45,758 bases of DNA from contig JAJZVW010000024.1 in the NCBI GenBank assembly GCA_021847015.1, positions 1-45,758 on the forward strand. Reading direction: 5' to 3'. Positions 17,341 through 25,616 of the stretch are shown one piece after another. Position 1 is the stretch's first letter, and each line of letters starts with the position of its first letter. The notes below the pieces were generated by a model that was not told the origin of the DNA, ran no database searches, and worked only from the letters and a program-made list of their open reading frames with translations. The DNA comes from Pseudomonadota bacterium (GTDB lineage Bacteria; Pseudomonadota; Alphaproteobacteria; Rhodospirillales; Magnetospirillaceae). The position numbers were made by a program, and so were the translations under genes.

Positions 17341-17700
17341 GTGGCCTACGATCCCAACAACGTCTTCGCCAAGATCCTGCGCGGCGAGATTCCCTGCAAG
17401 ACGGTCCACGAGGACGAGCACACGCTGGCCTTCCACGACATCAATCCCCGCGCGCCGGTCCATGTGGTGGTGATCCCCAAGGGTCCCTACGTGTCCATGG
17501 AGGATTTCACCCGGACCGCCTCGGATGCCGAGATCGCCGCCCTGTTCCGCGCCGTCCGCACGGTGGCCGAGCTGACCGGCGTCAGCGGCCCGGGCTGGCG
17601 CATGCTGGCCAATGTGGGCGCCAACGGCGGCCAGGAGGTGCCCCACCTCCACATCCACGTGTTCGGCGGAAGGCCTTTGGGGCCGATGCTGGCCAAATAG
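17341..17700 (+). CDS. HIT family (histidine triad) nucleotide hydrolase
   Basis: A 119-residue HIT protein of the Hint/HinT branch, which hydrolyses nucleoside phosphoramidates. The catalytic triad motif is HLHIHVFGG near the C-terminus, preceded by ANVGANGGQEVPH. The N-terminal FAKILRGEIPCKTVHEDEHTLAFHDINPRAP is typical of the family. Start is a GTG at 17341 with GAGGAGG upstream. HIT genes commonly follow hisE in alphaproteobacteria; no direct role in histidine synthesis is known. Confidence 0.92.
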   Translation: MAYDPNNVFAKILRGEIPCKTVHEDEHTLAFHDINPRAPVHVVVIPKGPYVSMEDFTRTASDAEIAALFRAVRTVAELTGVSGPGWRMLANVGANGGQEVPHLHIHVFGGRPLGPMLAK

Positions 17701-17761
17701 CGCGGGTAAGGGGCGGATCGGGGTGAGGGGCTCCGCCATGCCCGCACCCTCCAAGCCTCTG

Positions 17762-19546
17762 TCACAACTTCTTTCCGTATCCCCGCGGCGTGTACACCCA
17801 CTCCCGTTGCCCGGCCGTCATCCGGCGGGTTTCGGAATTGCCGACGATCACCATGGTCAGCATGTCGGCCTTCTCCGGGGTCAGTTCCGCAAGCGGAACG
17901 ATCTCGACGGCCTCGCCCGGCCGGCCCAACTGGCGGGCGAGGATCACCGGGGTTTCCGGCGGCCGGCCGCCCAGAAGGATGTCGCGCGCCCGCGCCAGCT
18001 GGTCGCGGCGGCGCTGCGACACCGGGTTATAGAAGCACACCACGAAATCGGCGGCGGCGGCGGCTTGCAGGCGGCGCTCGATGGTCGGCCAGGGGGTCAA
18101 GAGATCCGATAGCGAAATGGTGCAGAAATCGTGGTTGACCGGCGCCCCCGCCCGCGCCGCCGCCGTCTGCAAGGCCGAAACGCCGGGCATCACGGCCACC
18201 GAGATTCGCAGCCAGTCGGGACGGCGCTCGCGGTCCATCAGCTCGAACACCAGGGTCGCCAGGGCATAGATGCCGGCGTCGCCCGAGCACACCAGCGCCA
18301 CCGTGCGCCCCTGGGCGGCGAGGTCGAGCGCCATGCGGGCGCGCTCGGCCTCGGCGCCCAGGCCGCTTTCGTGGCGGGCCTTGCCGGCCGCGGCCTCGCC
18401 GAGAAGATCAAGGTACAGGCCGTAGCCGACGAGATCGGTGGCGGCGGCGACGGCGGCGCCGACCTCGGGGGTGCGCCAATGGGCGGCGCCGGGGCCGATG
18501 CCGACCACGAACAGCCGCCCCCGCGCGCGTCCCACGGCGTTCGCGTCGATGGGGGCGGGCGAGCGCGCCACCGCCAGGGTGCAGCGCCCGCCCTTGAGCT
18601 TCGGCACGATCAGCGCCGCCTTGGGGCCGGCGGCCGCCAGGGACGCACCCTCGGCCACGCCGTGGCAGCCGGTTTCCCGGAACACGATATCGGACGGGTT
18701 TTGCAGGCGCGGCGTCTCGCGCTCCAGTTCCTCGGGCGTGAAGAACCGCGCCGGCACGCCGAGGCCGGCGGCCAGGGCGTGAACGGCCGCCTCGTCCGCC
18801 TTGAGGTCGAGGGAGGCGACGCAGGCCACCGCGCCGGGGGACAGGGCCTCGGCCGCCAGGGTGTCGCGCACCAGGGTGTCCAGCGCGTCCGCCGGCGTGC
18901 CGCGCTCGCAGCCCACGCCCAGCGCCAGCACCGGAGGGTGGAGCACCAGTTCCGTGTCCTCGGCGGCGACGGCGCGGTCGGTGACGCGCATGGAGGCCTC
19001 CGCGTCGGCGGCGAACGGCACCTGGCCCAGCCAGCCGGCGTCCCCCGCTTCCACCTCCAGCCGCACAGGCTGGCCGGCCAGCAGGGCGGCGGCCACGGTC
19101 TTCGCGGCATCCGGATTGGCGACCCGCCAGCCGGGCGGGGGCTCGTCGAGGGCGGCGCCGAACGCAAGGTCGCCGGCCGTGGTGATCGCCGCCCGCCCCC
19201 CCAGCGCGGCGGCGAGGTCGCGGGCCAGGGCGTTGGCACCGTGGTGCCCGCCCAGCAGCGGCACCGCCGCCGACCCGTCCACGGCCACCGCCAGCACCGG
19301 CGGTTCCGCCCGCTTGTCGGCCAGCAGCGGGGCCAGGGCGCGGATCAGGATTCCGGCGGCGCAGACGCCGACGATCGGAGTTCCGGCGGCGAACAGGGCG
19401 CGGATATGGGCGGCCGTGTCGGCGAACGCGACATCCGCCCCGCCGACGCGCCCCGCCAGCCCGTGCAGCTCCGATTCCGGCAGCAGGGCCCGAATCCGCC
19501 GCGCGGTCGGCACAGCGGCGGCGGTGAGGACGAGGATGGCGGTCAT
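17762..19546 (-). CDS. cobJ: Fused CbiG / CobJ: cobalt-precorrin-5A hydrolase and precorrin-3B C17-methyltransferase
   Basis: A 594-residue fusion of two corrin-ring enzymes. Residues 1 to about 335 are CbiG-like: an N-terminal domain with GVCAAGILIRALAPLLADKR and LLGGHHGANALARDLA, and the CbiG C-terminal domain with LALGVGCERGTPADALDTL and TGCHGVAEGASL. After a short linker, residues from about 345 are CobJ/CbiH: LFVVGIGPGAAHWRTPEV, CSGDAGIYALATLVFEL, VMPGVSALQTAAARAGAP, and a C-terminal VIVGNSETR. CobJ contracts the ring with C17 methylation; CbiG removes the C20 fragment as acetaldehyde in the anaerobic route. It is the last gene of the cob run, and the region between it and cobI holds repeats. 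Confidence 0.93.
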   Translation of the reverse strand: MTAILVLTAAAVPTARRIRALLPESELHGLAGRVGGADVAFADTAAHIRALFAAGTPIVGVCAAGILIRALAPLLADKRAEPPVLAVAVDGSAAVPLLGGHHGANALARDLAAALGGRAAITTAGDLAFGAALDEPPPGWRVANPDAAKTVAAALLAGQPVRLEVEAGDAGWLGQVPFAADAEASMRVTDRAVAAEDTELVLHPPVLALGVGCERGTPADALDTLVRDTLAAEALSPGAVACVASLDLKADEAAVHALAAGLGVPARFFTPEELERETPRLQNPSDIVFRETGCHGVAEGASLAAAGPKAALIVPKLKGGRCTLAVARSPAPIDANAVGRARGRLFVVGIGPGAAHWRTPEVGAAVAAATDLVGYGLYLDLLGEAAAGKARHESGLGAEAERARMALDLAAQGRTVALVCSGDAGIYALATLVFELMDRERRPDWLRISVAVMPGVSALQTAAARAGAPVNHDFCTISLSDLLTPWPTIERRLQAAAAADFVVCFYNPVSQRRRDQLARARDILLGGRPPETPVILARQLGRPGEAVEIVPLAELTPEKADMLTMVIVGNSETRRMTAGQREWVYTPRGYGKKL

Positions 19547-19556
19547 GCGCTACGCG

Positions 19557-19760
19557 CCGTGCCGGAACGGTCCCTCGGCTTCGCTCGGGACGACAGGAAA
19601 GGCTTTGCCGTTCCGACCGAGCGACAGCGAGCGGAGGAACCTTTCACGCACCATGCCCGAAAGGTCCCTCGGCTTCGCTCGGGACCACAGGGGAAGGTTT
19701 GTCGTTCCGGGCGAGCGCAAGCGACCGGGGAACGGTTCACGCGCGGTGCCGGAAGGGTCG
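19557..19760. repeat. Cluster of tandem hairpin repeats between cobI and cbiG-cobJ
   Basis: Three head-to-tail partial copies of the dispersed hairpin fill the gap, each with GGTCCCTCGGCTTCGCTCGG-like right arms or GTTCCGACCGAGCG-like left arms. The recurring cores are CGCACCATGCCCGAAAGG and CGCGCGGTGCCGGAAGGG. They would fold strongly in the cob mRNA and might reduce expression of the distal gene. Confidence 0.7.
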
Positions 19761-19769
19761 GATCGATGG

Positions 19770-20474
19770 TCATGGGCGGGCGGTCCCCCTGCGGTGGACG
19801 AGAATCAGCGAGAAATAGGACACTCCGCCCGCAGAGGCGGCGTCGAGGTCGAGCACGCGCTGGCCGTCCAGCCCCGCCCGCTCCACCACCACCGCCCCGT
19901 GTTCCAGGCCCAGGCGGGCGAGCACGCGGCGCACCTTGGGCAGATGGCGCCCGACCTTGAGGATCACGGCGCTGTCGGCCAGGGCCAGCAGGCGTTCGAT
20001 GTCGGCTTCGGCCCGTGTGGCGGGGACGATCGCCACGCTGTCGTCCAGCGTGGCGAGCGGGCGGGCGAGCAGGGCGGAGGCGGCCATGGGCGAGGCGATG
20101 CCGGGCACAACCTCCACCGGGAAGCGCGGCCCCAGCCGGGCCAGCAGATAAATGAAGCTGCCGAAAAACAGCGGATCGCCCTCGCACAGCACGGCGACGT
20201 CGCGGCCGGCCTCCAAATGGCCGGCGATGGCGGCGGCGGCGGCATCGTAGGCGGCCTCCGCATCGTCACGCTCGGGCCGGAACGCCATGCGGATGGCGAT
20301 CTCGACCTTGCCCGCCGGCACGTGCGGGGCGGCGATGGCGCGCGCCATCCCCTCGCCCTCCAGCGGCGCGGGAAAGGCCAGCACCGGCACCGTCCCAAGG
20401 ACGCGCCGGGCCTTCAGCGTCATCAGCTCGGGATCGCCCGGCCCGACGCCGATGCCAAAGAGGGTGCCCGTCAT
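19770..20474 (-). CDS. cobI: Precorrin-2 C20-methyltransferase
   Basis: Adds a methyl group from S-adenosylmethionine at C20 of precorrin-2 (or of cobalt-precorrin-2 as CbiL). The 234-residue tetrapyrrole methylase fold shows GIGVGPGDPELMTLKARRVL, VAVLCEGDPLFFGSFIYLL, and VVPGIASPMAASALLARPLA. The motif LFGIGVGPGDPE is typical of CobI/CbiL. Because cbiX and cbiG are also present, the substrate may carry cobalt. Repeats occupy both flanking gaps. Confidence 0.94.
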   Translation of the reverse strand: MTGTLFGIGVGPGDPELMTLKARRVLGTVPVLAFPAPLEGEGMARAIAAPHVPAGKVEIAIRMAFRPERDDAEAAYDAAAAAIAGHLEAGRDVAVLCEGDPLFFGSFIYLLARLGPRFPVEVVPGIASPMAASALLARPLATLDDSVAIVPATRAEADIERLLALADSAVILKVGRHLPKVRRVLARLGLEHGAVVVERAGLDGQRVLDLDAASAGGVSYFSLILVHRRGTARP

Positions 20475-20490
20475 GGCAACCCCGGAATTT

Positions 20491-20570
20491 GCGCGAAAGG
20501 TCCCTCGACTTCGCTCGGGACGACACGTCTTTTTGTCGTTCCGAGCGAGCGCAGCGACGAGGAACCTTTC
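20491..20570. repeat. Long hairpin repeat between cobL and cobI
   Basis: GAAAGGTCCCTCG near the left end pairs with CGAGGAACCTTTC at the right end, and inner arms GCTCGGGACGACA and TTGTCGTTCCGAGC pair around CGTCTTT. This is a complete palindromic member of the dispersed family, without the terminal repeats of the mobile form. Confidence 0.75.
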
Positions 20571-20589
20571 AGGTTACGGCGATGGACCA

Positions 20590-21789
20590 TCACGTCTTCC
20601 ACCCCGTGTATTGGGTGACCGGCATGGCGGCGTGCCAGGAATGAAAGCCCCCCACCGGCGCCAGCCGCGCCACCGACAGGCGGGTAAGCTCTCCCCCGTG
20701 GGCGGCGTGGAAGGCGAGCAGCGCCGCTTCGCCCTCGGCGGTGACGGCGTTGGCCACCAGCCGGCCGCCGGAGGGCAAGGCCTTCCAGCACGAGTCCAGC
20801 AGGCCCGGCACCGACACCCCGCCGCCGACGAACACGGCATCGGGTATTTCGCCGGCAGGCAGGCCTTCCGGCGCCCGCGCCGCCACGATCGCCAAGCCGG
20901 GCACCCCGAGCGCGGCGGCGTTGCGGGCGATGCGGTCGCGGCGCTCCGCCCTGGGTTCGATGGCCACGGCCCGCCCGCCCGCGCGCATCCATTCGATGGC
21001 CACCGAGCCGCAGCCGGCGCCCACGTCCCACAGCATCTCGCCCGGCAGCGGCGCCAGGGCCGACAGCGTCGCCGCCCGGATTTCGCGCTTGGTCACCTGG
21101 CCGTCATGGACGAAGACATCGTCGGGCAGGCCGGCAACCAGTGAGGGCGGCCGGCGGCCCGGCTCCGCGGCCAGATCGGCGGCGATCACCGCCAGGGGGT
21201 CGGCCGCGCCCTCCCAGGTGGCGGCGGTGGCCGCGCGGAGGCGTTCGCCCGGCCCCCCCAGGCGTTCCAGCACGACCATCCGGCTGGGGCCGAAGCCGTG
21301 CCGGCGAAGAAGGGCGGCGATGGCGGCCGGGCTGGTTTCGTCCTCGGCCAGTACCAGCAGGCGGCGGCCGGGGGCGAGGTGCAGCGCCAGCGCGTCCACC
21401 GGCCGGCCGTGGATGGTCAGGCACAGGCAATCCTGAACCGGCCAGACGAGGCGGGCGGCGGCCAGGGAGACGGCGCCGGCATGGGGAAGGATCGTGATTT
21501 CGGCGGGGTCGAACCAGCGGGCCAGCGTGGCCCCGGCGCCGAACCACATGGGATCGCCCGAGGCCAGCACCGCCACCCGGCGCCCCCGGAGACCAGCGAG
21601 GAGATCGCGGGCGGCGGCGAAGGGCGACGGCCAGGGGATGCGCTCCGCCCCGGTGTCGGGAACCAGCGCCAGATGGCGCCCGCCGCCCACCAGCACCTCG
21701 GCCGCTTCGACCAGGGCGCGGGCGGCAGGGGCGAGGCCATCCATTCCGTCCTCGCCGATGCCAACCACCGTGAGCCAGGGCGTGGTCAT
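20590..21789 (-). CDS. cobL: Precorrin-6Y C5,15-methyltransferase (decarboxylating), CbiE-CbiT fusion
   Basis: A 399-residue fusion that methylates C5 and C15 and decarboxylates the C12 acetate of the corrin precursor. The N-terminal half is the CbiE tetrapyrrole methylase: VVGIGEDGMDGLAPAARALVE, VAVLASGDPMWFGAGATLAR, and ILPHAGAVSLAAARL. The C-terminal half is the CbiT class I methyltransferase: DGQVTKREIRAATLSAL, then the SAM-binding LWDVGAGCGSVAIEWMR, and FVGGGVSVPGLLDSCW. It lies between cbiC and cobI on the minus strand. Confidence 0.95.
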   Translation of the reverse strand: MTTPWLTVVGIGEDGMDGLAPAARALVEAAEVLVGGGRHLALVPDTGAERIPWPSPFAAARDLLAGLRGRRVAVLASGDPMWFGAGATLARWFDPAEITILPHAGAVSLAAARLVWPVQDCLCLTIHGRPVDALALHLAPGRRLLVLAEDETSPAAIAALLRRHGFGPSRMVVLERLGGPGERLRAATAATWEGAADPLAVIAADLAAEPGRRPPSLVAGLPDDVFVHDGQVTKREIRAATLSALAPLPGEMLWDVGAGCGSVAIEWMRAGGRAVAIEPRAERRDRIARNAAALGVPGLAIVAARAPEGLPAGEIPDAVFVGGGVSVPGLLDSCWKALPSGGRLVANAVTAEGEAALLAFHAAHGGELTRLSVARLAPVGGFHSWHAAMPVTQYTGWKT

Positions 21790-21886
21790 TGATTCGGCCC
21801 CTCAAGCGCCGGGCGCGCGCATCCGTGCGCTTGGCTCCTCCGTTTCACTCCGGGGCGCTCAATGCACCCGCGCTCGCTACCCTCGC

Positions 21887-22507
21887 TCATTCACATTCCC
21901 CCGCCAGGGCGTTGACCGCCGCCGCCGCCATGGCGCTGCCGCCGCGGCGGCCGCGCAGGGTGACGAAGGGCAGGCCGGACGCCGCCAGAGCCTCCTTGGA
22001 TTCGGCGGCGCCGACGAAACCGACCGGGAAGCCCAGGACCAGCGCGGGCTTGGGCGCGCCGGCGTCGATCATCTCCAGCAGGTGGAACAGGGCGGTGGGG
22101 GCGTTGCCGATGGCGACCACGCTTCCCGCCAGCATCGGCCGCCACAATTCCACCGCCGCCGCCGAGCGGGTGGTGGCCATGTGGGCCGCCACGTCCGCCG
22201 CCTCGGGCATGCCCAAGGTGCAGACCACCGGGTTATCGGCGGACAGGCGGCGGCGGATGATGCCGTGCGCCACCATTTCCACATCCGCCAGGATCGGCGC
22301 CCCTCCGGCCAGCGCCGCGCGCCCCGAGGCGCCCGCGCCGTCGCTCCACGCCATGTCGGCGATGACGTCGGTCATGCCGCAGGCATGCACCACCCGCACC
22401 GCCAGATCGCGCAGATCGTCCGGCACCCGCTCCAGGTCGATTTCCGCGCGGATGATGGCGAAGGACCGGCGATAGATCTCCTCGGGGTCCCGAAGCCAGT
22501 CGGCCAT
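21887..22507 (-). CDS. cobH: Precorrin-8X methylmutase
   Basis: Moves the methyl group from C11 to C12, converting precorrin-8X to hydrogenobyrinic acid (CbiC on cobalt intermediates). The 206-residue size is normal. Motifs include YRRSFAIIRAEIDLERVP, RVVHACGMTDV with the catalytic histidine, GAPILADVEMVAHGI, and IGNAPTALFHLLEMI followed by GFPVGFVGAAESKEAL. The ATG at 22507 lies seven bases after the cbiX stop, indicating co-transcription. The pathway flavour (CobH or CbiC) cannot be told from the protein alone. Confidence 0.94.
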   Translation of the reverse strand: MADWLRDPEEIYRRSFAIIRAEIDLERVPDDLRDLAVRVVHACGMTDVIADMAWSDGAGASGRAALAGGAPILADVEMVAHGIIRRRLSADNPVVCTLGMPEAADVAAHMATTRSAAAVELWRPMLAGSVVAIGNAPTALFHLLEMIDAGAPKPALVLGFPVGFVGAAESKEALAASGLPFVTLRGRRGGSAMAAAAVNALAGECE

Positions 22508-22514
22508 CGCGCCC

Positions 22515-23483
22515 TCAGTCGTGAGGGTGGTGGTGATGCCCGTGACCGTGCCCATGGTGGTGATGGTCGTGGCCGTGGTCATGATCGTGGTGGTGATGGC
22601 CGGAATCGGTGCCGATGCCGCGCACGTGGTGGTGATGGCCGGCCTGGGCCGCGCCCACCGAATCCTCGTAGCCGACGATCTGTTCGCGGTATTTGCACAA
22701 TTGGCAGTTCATCGCCGCCTCGCCGTCCAGGATTTCCCGCACCCGTTCGACGAAGCTGTCCAGCACCAGCGGATGGTCGTTGAGGTAGGGCGCCTCCAGG
22801 AACTCGATCCCGGGATGGGCGGCGGCCGCCTCGCGGGTCCAGGAATAGATGCGCTTGACCAGGATGCCGGTGAACAGGAAATAGGGGAACACGATGATGC
22901 GGCGGTAGCCCAGCCGCGCGCAGCGCTCCAGCGCCTGGTTGACCAGCGGATAGGTGACGCCCGAGAAGGCGGTCTCGGCCCAGCCGAAGCCCATCCCCTC
23001 CCACAGCATGCGCGCCACCTTGGCGATGTTGGAGTTGGAATCGGGGTCGTTGGTGCCCCGGCCCACCACCAGCAGCAGGGTCTCGGCGCGGGCGATCCCG
23101 GCCGCGCCCCCGGCCTCGGCCTCGGCGATGCGTTCGGCGGCGGCGGCCAGCAGCTTGGGGTCGATGGACAACTCGCGGCCGAAGCGCACGTCGATGCCGG
23201 GATTCTCGGCGGCGAAGGAATTGACCTCCCACGGCAGGTCGTTCTTGACGTGGCCGGCGGCGAACAGCATGCCCGGCACGGCGAGGATGCGGGACACCCC
23301 CTTGGCCTTGAGCCTGTCCAGCCCGTCGCGGATGATCGGCTTGGCGAATTCCAGATAGCCGTATTCCACGGCGTATTCGGGCAGGCGCGCGCGCAAATGC
23401 CCGGCCAGCGCGCCGAATTCGGCGATCGCCTCCACGTCGCGGCTGCCGTGGCCGCACACCATCACTCCGATCCTGTCGGTCAT
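22515..23483 (-). CDS. cbiX: Sirohydrochlorin cobaltochelatase CbiX (long form, His-rich tail)
   Basis: Inserts cobalt into sirohydrochlorin or precorrin-2 without ATP, the entry reaction of early-cobalt B12 synthesis. The 322-residue protein has two chelatase half-domains: VMVCGHGSRDVEAIAEF at the N-terminus with GMLFAAGHVKNDLP, and TLLLVVGRGTNDPDSNSNIAKVAR with FPYFLFTGILVKRIY. Near the C-terminus is MNCQLCKYREQIVGYE, the MxCxxC segment known from long CbiX proteins to bind an iron-sulfur centre. A tail of about 40 residues, roughly half histidine, follows and may buffer metal. It is the first gene of the minus-strand cob run. No cobalamin riboswitch is evident in the 140 bases upstream. 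Confidence 0.93.
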   Translation of the reverse strand: MTDRIGVMVCGHGSRDVEAIAEFGALAGHLRARLPEYAVEYGYLEFAKPIIRDGLDRLKAKGVSRILAVPGMLFAAGHVKNDLPWEVNSFAAENPGIDVRFGRELSIDPKLLAAAAERIAEAEAGGAAGIARAETLLLVVGRGTNDPDSNSNIAKVARMLWEGMGFGWAETAFSGVTYPLVNQALERCARLGYRRIIVFPYFLFTGILVKRIYSWTREAAAAHPGIEFLEAPYLNDHPLVLDSFVERVREILDGEAAMNCQLCKYREQIVGYEDSVGAAQAGHHHHVRGIGTDSGHHHHDHDHGHDHHHHGHGHGHHHHPHD

Positions 23484-23625
23484 GCGCCTGGTCCTTTGCC
23501 TCTGGGCGTCGTTTCCGGCTGGTCCATGCCTCCGGCCGGCGGTGGGCGGACTATAGGGCGGCCCGGGAAGAGGTTCCAGGCCCAAACGCGCAAAGGGGGA
23601 AGGCTGGCGGCCGTTCCCGCCCGCC

Positions 23626-24327
23626 TTAGGCTTTCTTGAGGATGACGATGAAGTTTGCGGACCATATCGGCGGAGGGTCGACCAGCACGGCATCCAGCGC
23701 ACGCTCGATCAGCCCGTTGGTCATGCGCCGCACGACGCTGCCACGGGAATACGGCAGGCGGGCCACACAATCCATTCCGGCCGCGAGGGCCAATTGCCGG
23801 ATGTTTCCGGGGGCGTAGCTCGTCTTATGGGTCAAATCGTTGTGTTGGTATTGCAGACCCCACGGCGACGCGGCATTCGGCACACGGAGGACAACCCGGC
23901 CATCGTCCGTCAAGAGGTCGCAGATTTTCCGCAACAACGCCACGCCTTCACCCGGCGAAAAATGCTCGAAGACGTCAAGCAGAACAATCCTGTCGAAAAG
24001 GGGTTGGGCGTCTTTATTCCAATCGCTAAAGAACGTCTCAAATGATGATGTTAATACTTTTTCGCGAATTGCCGGGGGCATGAAATCTTTTGCCTTGACA
24101 TCCATTTCAACGCCGACAAAGTCTTTTATCCCTATGGCTTGAAGATAGGCGAGAAAAAGACCAACTCCGCAACCGAGTTCGAGCACTCTGTGGGTGGGCC
24201 TGAACTCCGCCGGTCGAGCAATATTTCGCCCGAATTCCGCCAGATGTTTTCGCCGTATCTCCGCGTAAACGTAGGTCCTGTGGCGGTCGTAAACCGTGTA
24301 GAAATGTTCCGGCTCGGAGAAATCCAC
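23626..24327 (-). CDS. Class I SAM-dependent methyltransferase
   Basis: A 233-residue methyltransferase of unknown substrate. The SAM-binding motif I is VLELGCGVGLFLAYLQ, followed by the acidic strand end FVGVEMDV, and motif IV is DRIVLLDVFEHFSPGEGVALL. The HNDLTHKTSYAPGNIRQLALAAG segment resembles methyltransferases of surface-polysaccharide clusters, but that is weak evidence. I chose the GTG at 24327 because TTGGAG sits six bases upstream; TTG codons at 24342 and 24339 are alternatives. The gene is visibly more AT-rich than its neighbours and breaks up the cobalamin region, so it looks acquired. A hairpin repeat lies just upstream. Confidence 0.8.
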   Translation of the reverse strand: MDFSEPEHFYTVYDRHRTYVYAEIRRKHLAEFGRNIARPAEFRPTHRVLELGCGVGLFLAYLQAIGIKDFVGVEMDVKAKDFMPPAIREKVLTSSFETFFSDWNKDAQPLFDRIVLLDVFEHFSPGEGVALLRKICDLLTDDGRVVLRVPNAASPWGLQYQHNDLTHKTSYAPGNIRQLALAAGMDCVARLPYSRGSVVRRMTNGLIERALDAVLVDPPPIWSANFIVILKKA

Positions 24328-24425
24328 GGCGGTCTCCAACAATACGATTTTTGAAAATCAAACCAGCGCAGATATATGGTTTTGATGGTGTGCGGCAAGG
24401 AAATTCTATGGCCGGTCGCGAGGCC

Positions 24426-24568
24426 CGGCGGCGCTCATCATGCGTCCTCGCTCGCGTTGTCATCCCGACCGAGCGACGCGAGCGGAGGGATCGTTCACGC
24501 GAAAACGCCCGAAAGATCCCTCGGCTACGCTCGGGATGACAGCGGAAAATGCATAATGAGAACCGCAA
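24426..24568. mobile_element. Older degenerate copy of the MITE-like element
   Basis: The right end GCATAATGAGAACCGC is intact, while the left end, CGGCGGCGCTCATCATGC, matches the canonical terminus at about 14 of 18 positions. The core from 24458 to 24541 is a complete TGTCATCCCGA/TCGGGATGACA hairpin. No convincing 9-bp target duplication remains. It lies just upstream of cobD, and an ATG in its right terminus is in frame with cobD. Confidence 0.7.
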
Positions 24569-24614
24569 GGCCGCGTCCGTTGACGCACCCGCCGGCCGGG
24601 GCCATGCTGCCGCC

Positions 24615-25616
24615 ATGCTTCCGCTGGGCACCCATTTCGGCCACGCTCCCGACGGCCTGCTGATGCTGTTCATGGCGCTCGCCCTGGACGCGCTGGCCGG
24701 CGAAATGGGCGGGCTGTTCCGCCGCATCCCCCATCCGGTGGTGCTGATCGGCCGCGCCATCGCCGCCCTCGACCATCGGCTCAACCGGCCGGAACGATCC
24801 GAGGCCGATCGCCGGGCGCGCGGAATTCTGGTGGCGATGTTGGTGCCGCTGGCGGCGGCGGCGGTGGGTGGGGCGGTGGCCTTCGCCGGCCGCACCGTGC
24901 CCCATCTGTGGCTGGCGGAGGTGTTCCTGGCCGCGACCATGCTCGCCCAGCGCAGCCTGTTCGAGCATGTCCACGACGTCGCCCGCGCCTTGCAGACGGG
25001 CGGGCTGGAGGCCGGCCGCCACGCGGTGTCGCGCATCGTCGGCCGCGATCCCCAATCCCTGGACGTCCACGGGGTCGCCCGCGCCGCCATCGAGAGCCTG
25101 GCCGAGAATTTCAGCGACGCGGTGGTGGCGCCGGTGTTCTGGTACTCGGCGCTGGGGCTGCCCGGGCTGATGGCCTACAAGGCGGTCAACACGCTCGACA
25201 GCATGGTCGGCTACCGCACCGACCGGTACCGGGCGTTCGGCTGGGCATCGGCCCGGCTCGACGATCTCATGAACCTGATCCCGGCCAGGCTGGCGGGCCT
25301 CGTCATCGCGCTGGCCGCCCTGTTCGCGCCCAAGGGCCGCCCGGTCGCGGCGGTGCGGACCATGCTCGCCGACGCCCGCCACCACCGCTCGCCCAATTCC
25401 GGCTGGCCCGAGGCGGCCATGGCCGGCGCGCTCGACCTCGCCCTGGGCGGCCCGCGCACCTATCCCGGTCTGGCCGTCTGCGAGAAATGGATCGGCTCGG
25501 GCCGCGCCAAGGCCATGGTGGCCGATATCGACCGTGCCCTGGTGGTGTTCGGCGCCGCCTGCGCCATCAATGCCGGGCTGGTGGCGGCGCTGATGTGGGC
25601 GACGGCGCGGGTCTAA
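24615..25616 (+). CDS. cbiB: Adenosylcobinamide-phosphate synthase
   Basis: An integral membrane protein (CbiB; CobD in the aerobic nomenclature) that attaches the aminopropanol arm to adenosylcobyric acid. The 333-residue product has several membrane segments and the family motifs [63 protein letters not shown], and [35 protein letters not shown] is also conserved. I start at the ATG at 24615; an in-frame ATG at 24549 lies in a mobile-element terminus and adds 22 unconserved residues, and an ATG at 24663 is a shorter option. It converges on cobQ; the two stops overlap. Confidence 0.94.
   Translation: MLPLGTHFGHAPDGLLMLFMALALDALAGEMGGLFRRIPHPVVLIGRAIAALDHRLNRPERSEADRRARGILVAMLVPLAAAAVGGAVAFAGRTVPHLWLAEVFLAATMLAQRSLFEHVHDVARALQTGGLEAGRHAVSRIVGRDPQSLDVHGVARAAIESLAENFSDAVVAPVFWYSALGLPGLMAYKAVNTLDSMVGYRTDRYRAFGWASARLDDLMNLIPARLAGLVIALAALFAPKGRPVAAVRTMLADARHHRSPNSGWPEAAMAGALDLALGGPRTYPGLAVCEKWIGSGRAKAMVADIDRALVVFGAACAINAGLVAALMWATARV

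Noticed and set aside
19557-19760. Possible CRISPR array because of repeated blocks
   Set aside because: The blocks are diverged palindromic repeats of unequal spacing with no unique spacers, and no cas genes are in the window.
23484-23625. Possible cobalamin riboswitch upstream of cbiX
   Set aside because: On the minus strand I find neither a good B12 box nor the GGGAA...GGTG...ATCC pattern, so I do not annotate one.
24132-24398. An alternative start ATG at 24398 for the methyltransferase in another frame
   Set aside because: That frame encodes residues unlike a methyltransferase and would need a frameshift; a GTG with a good Shine-Dalgarno explains the gene.
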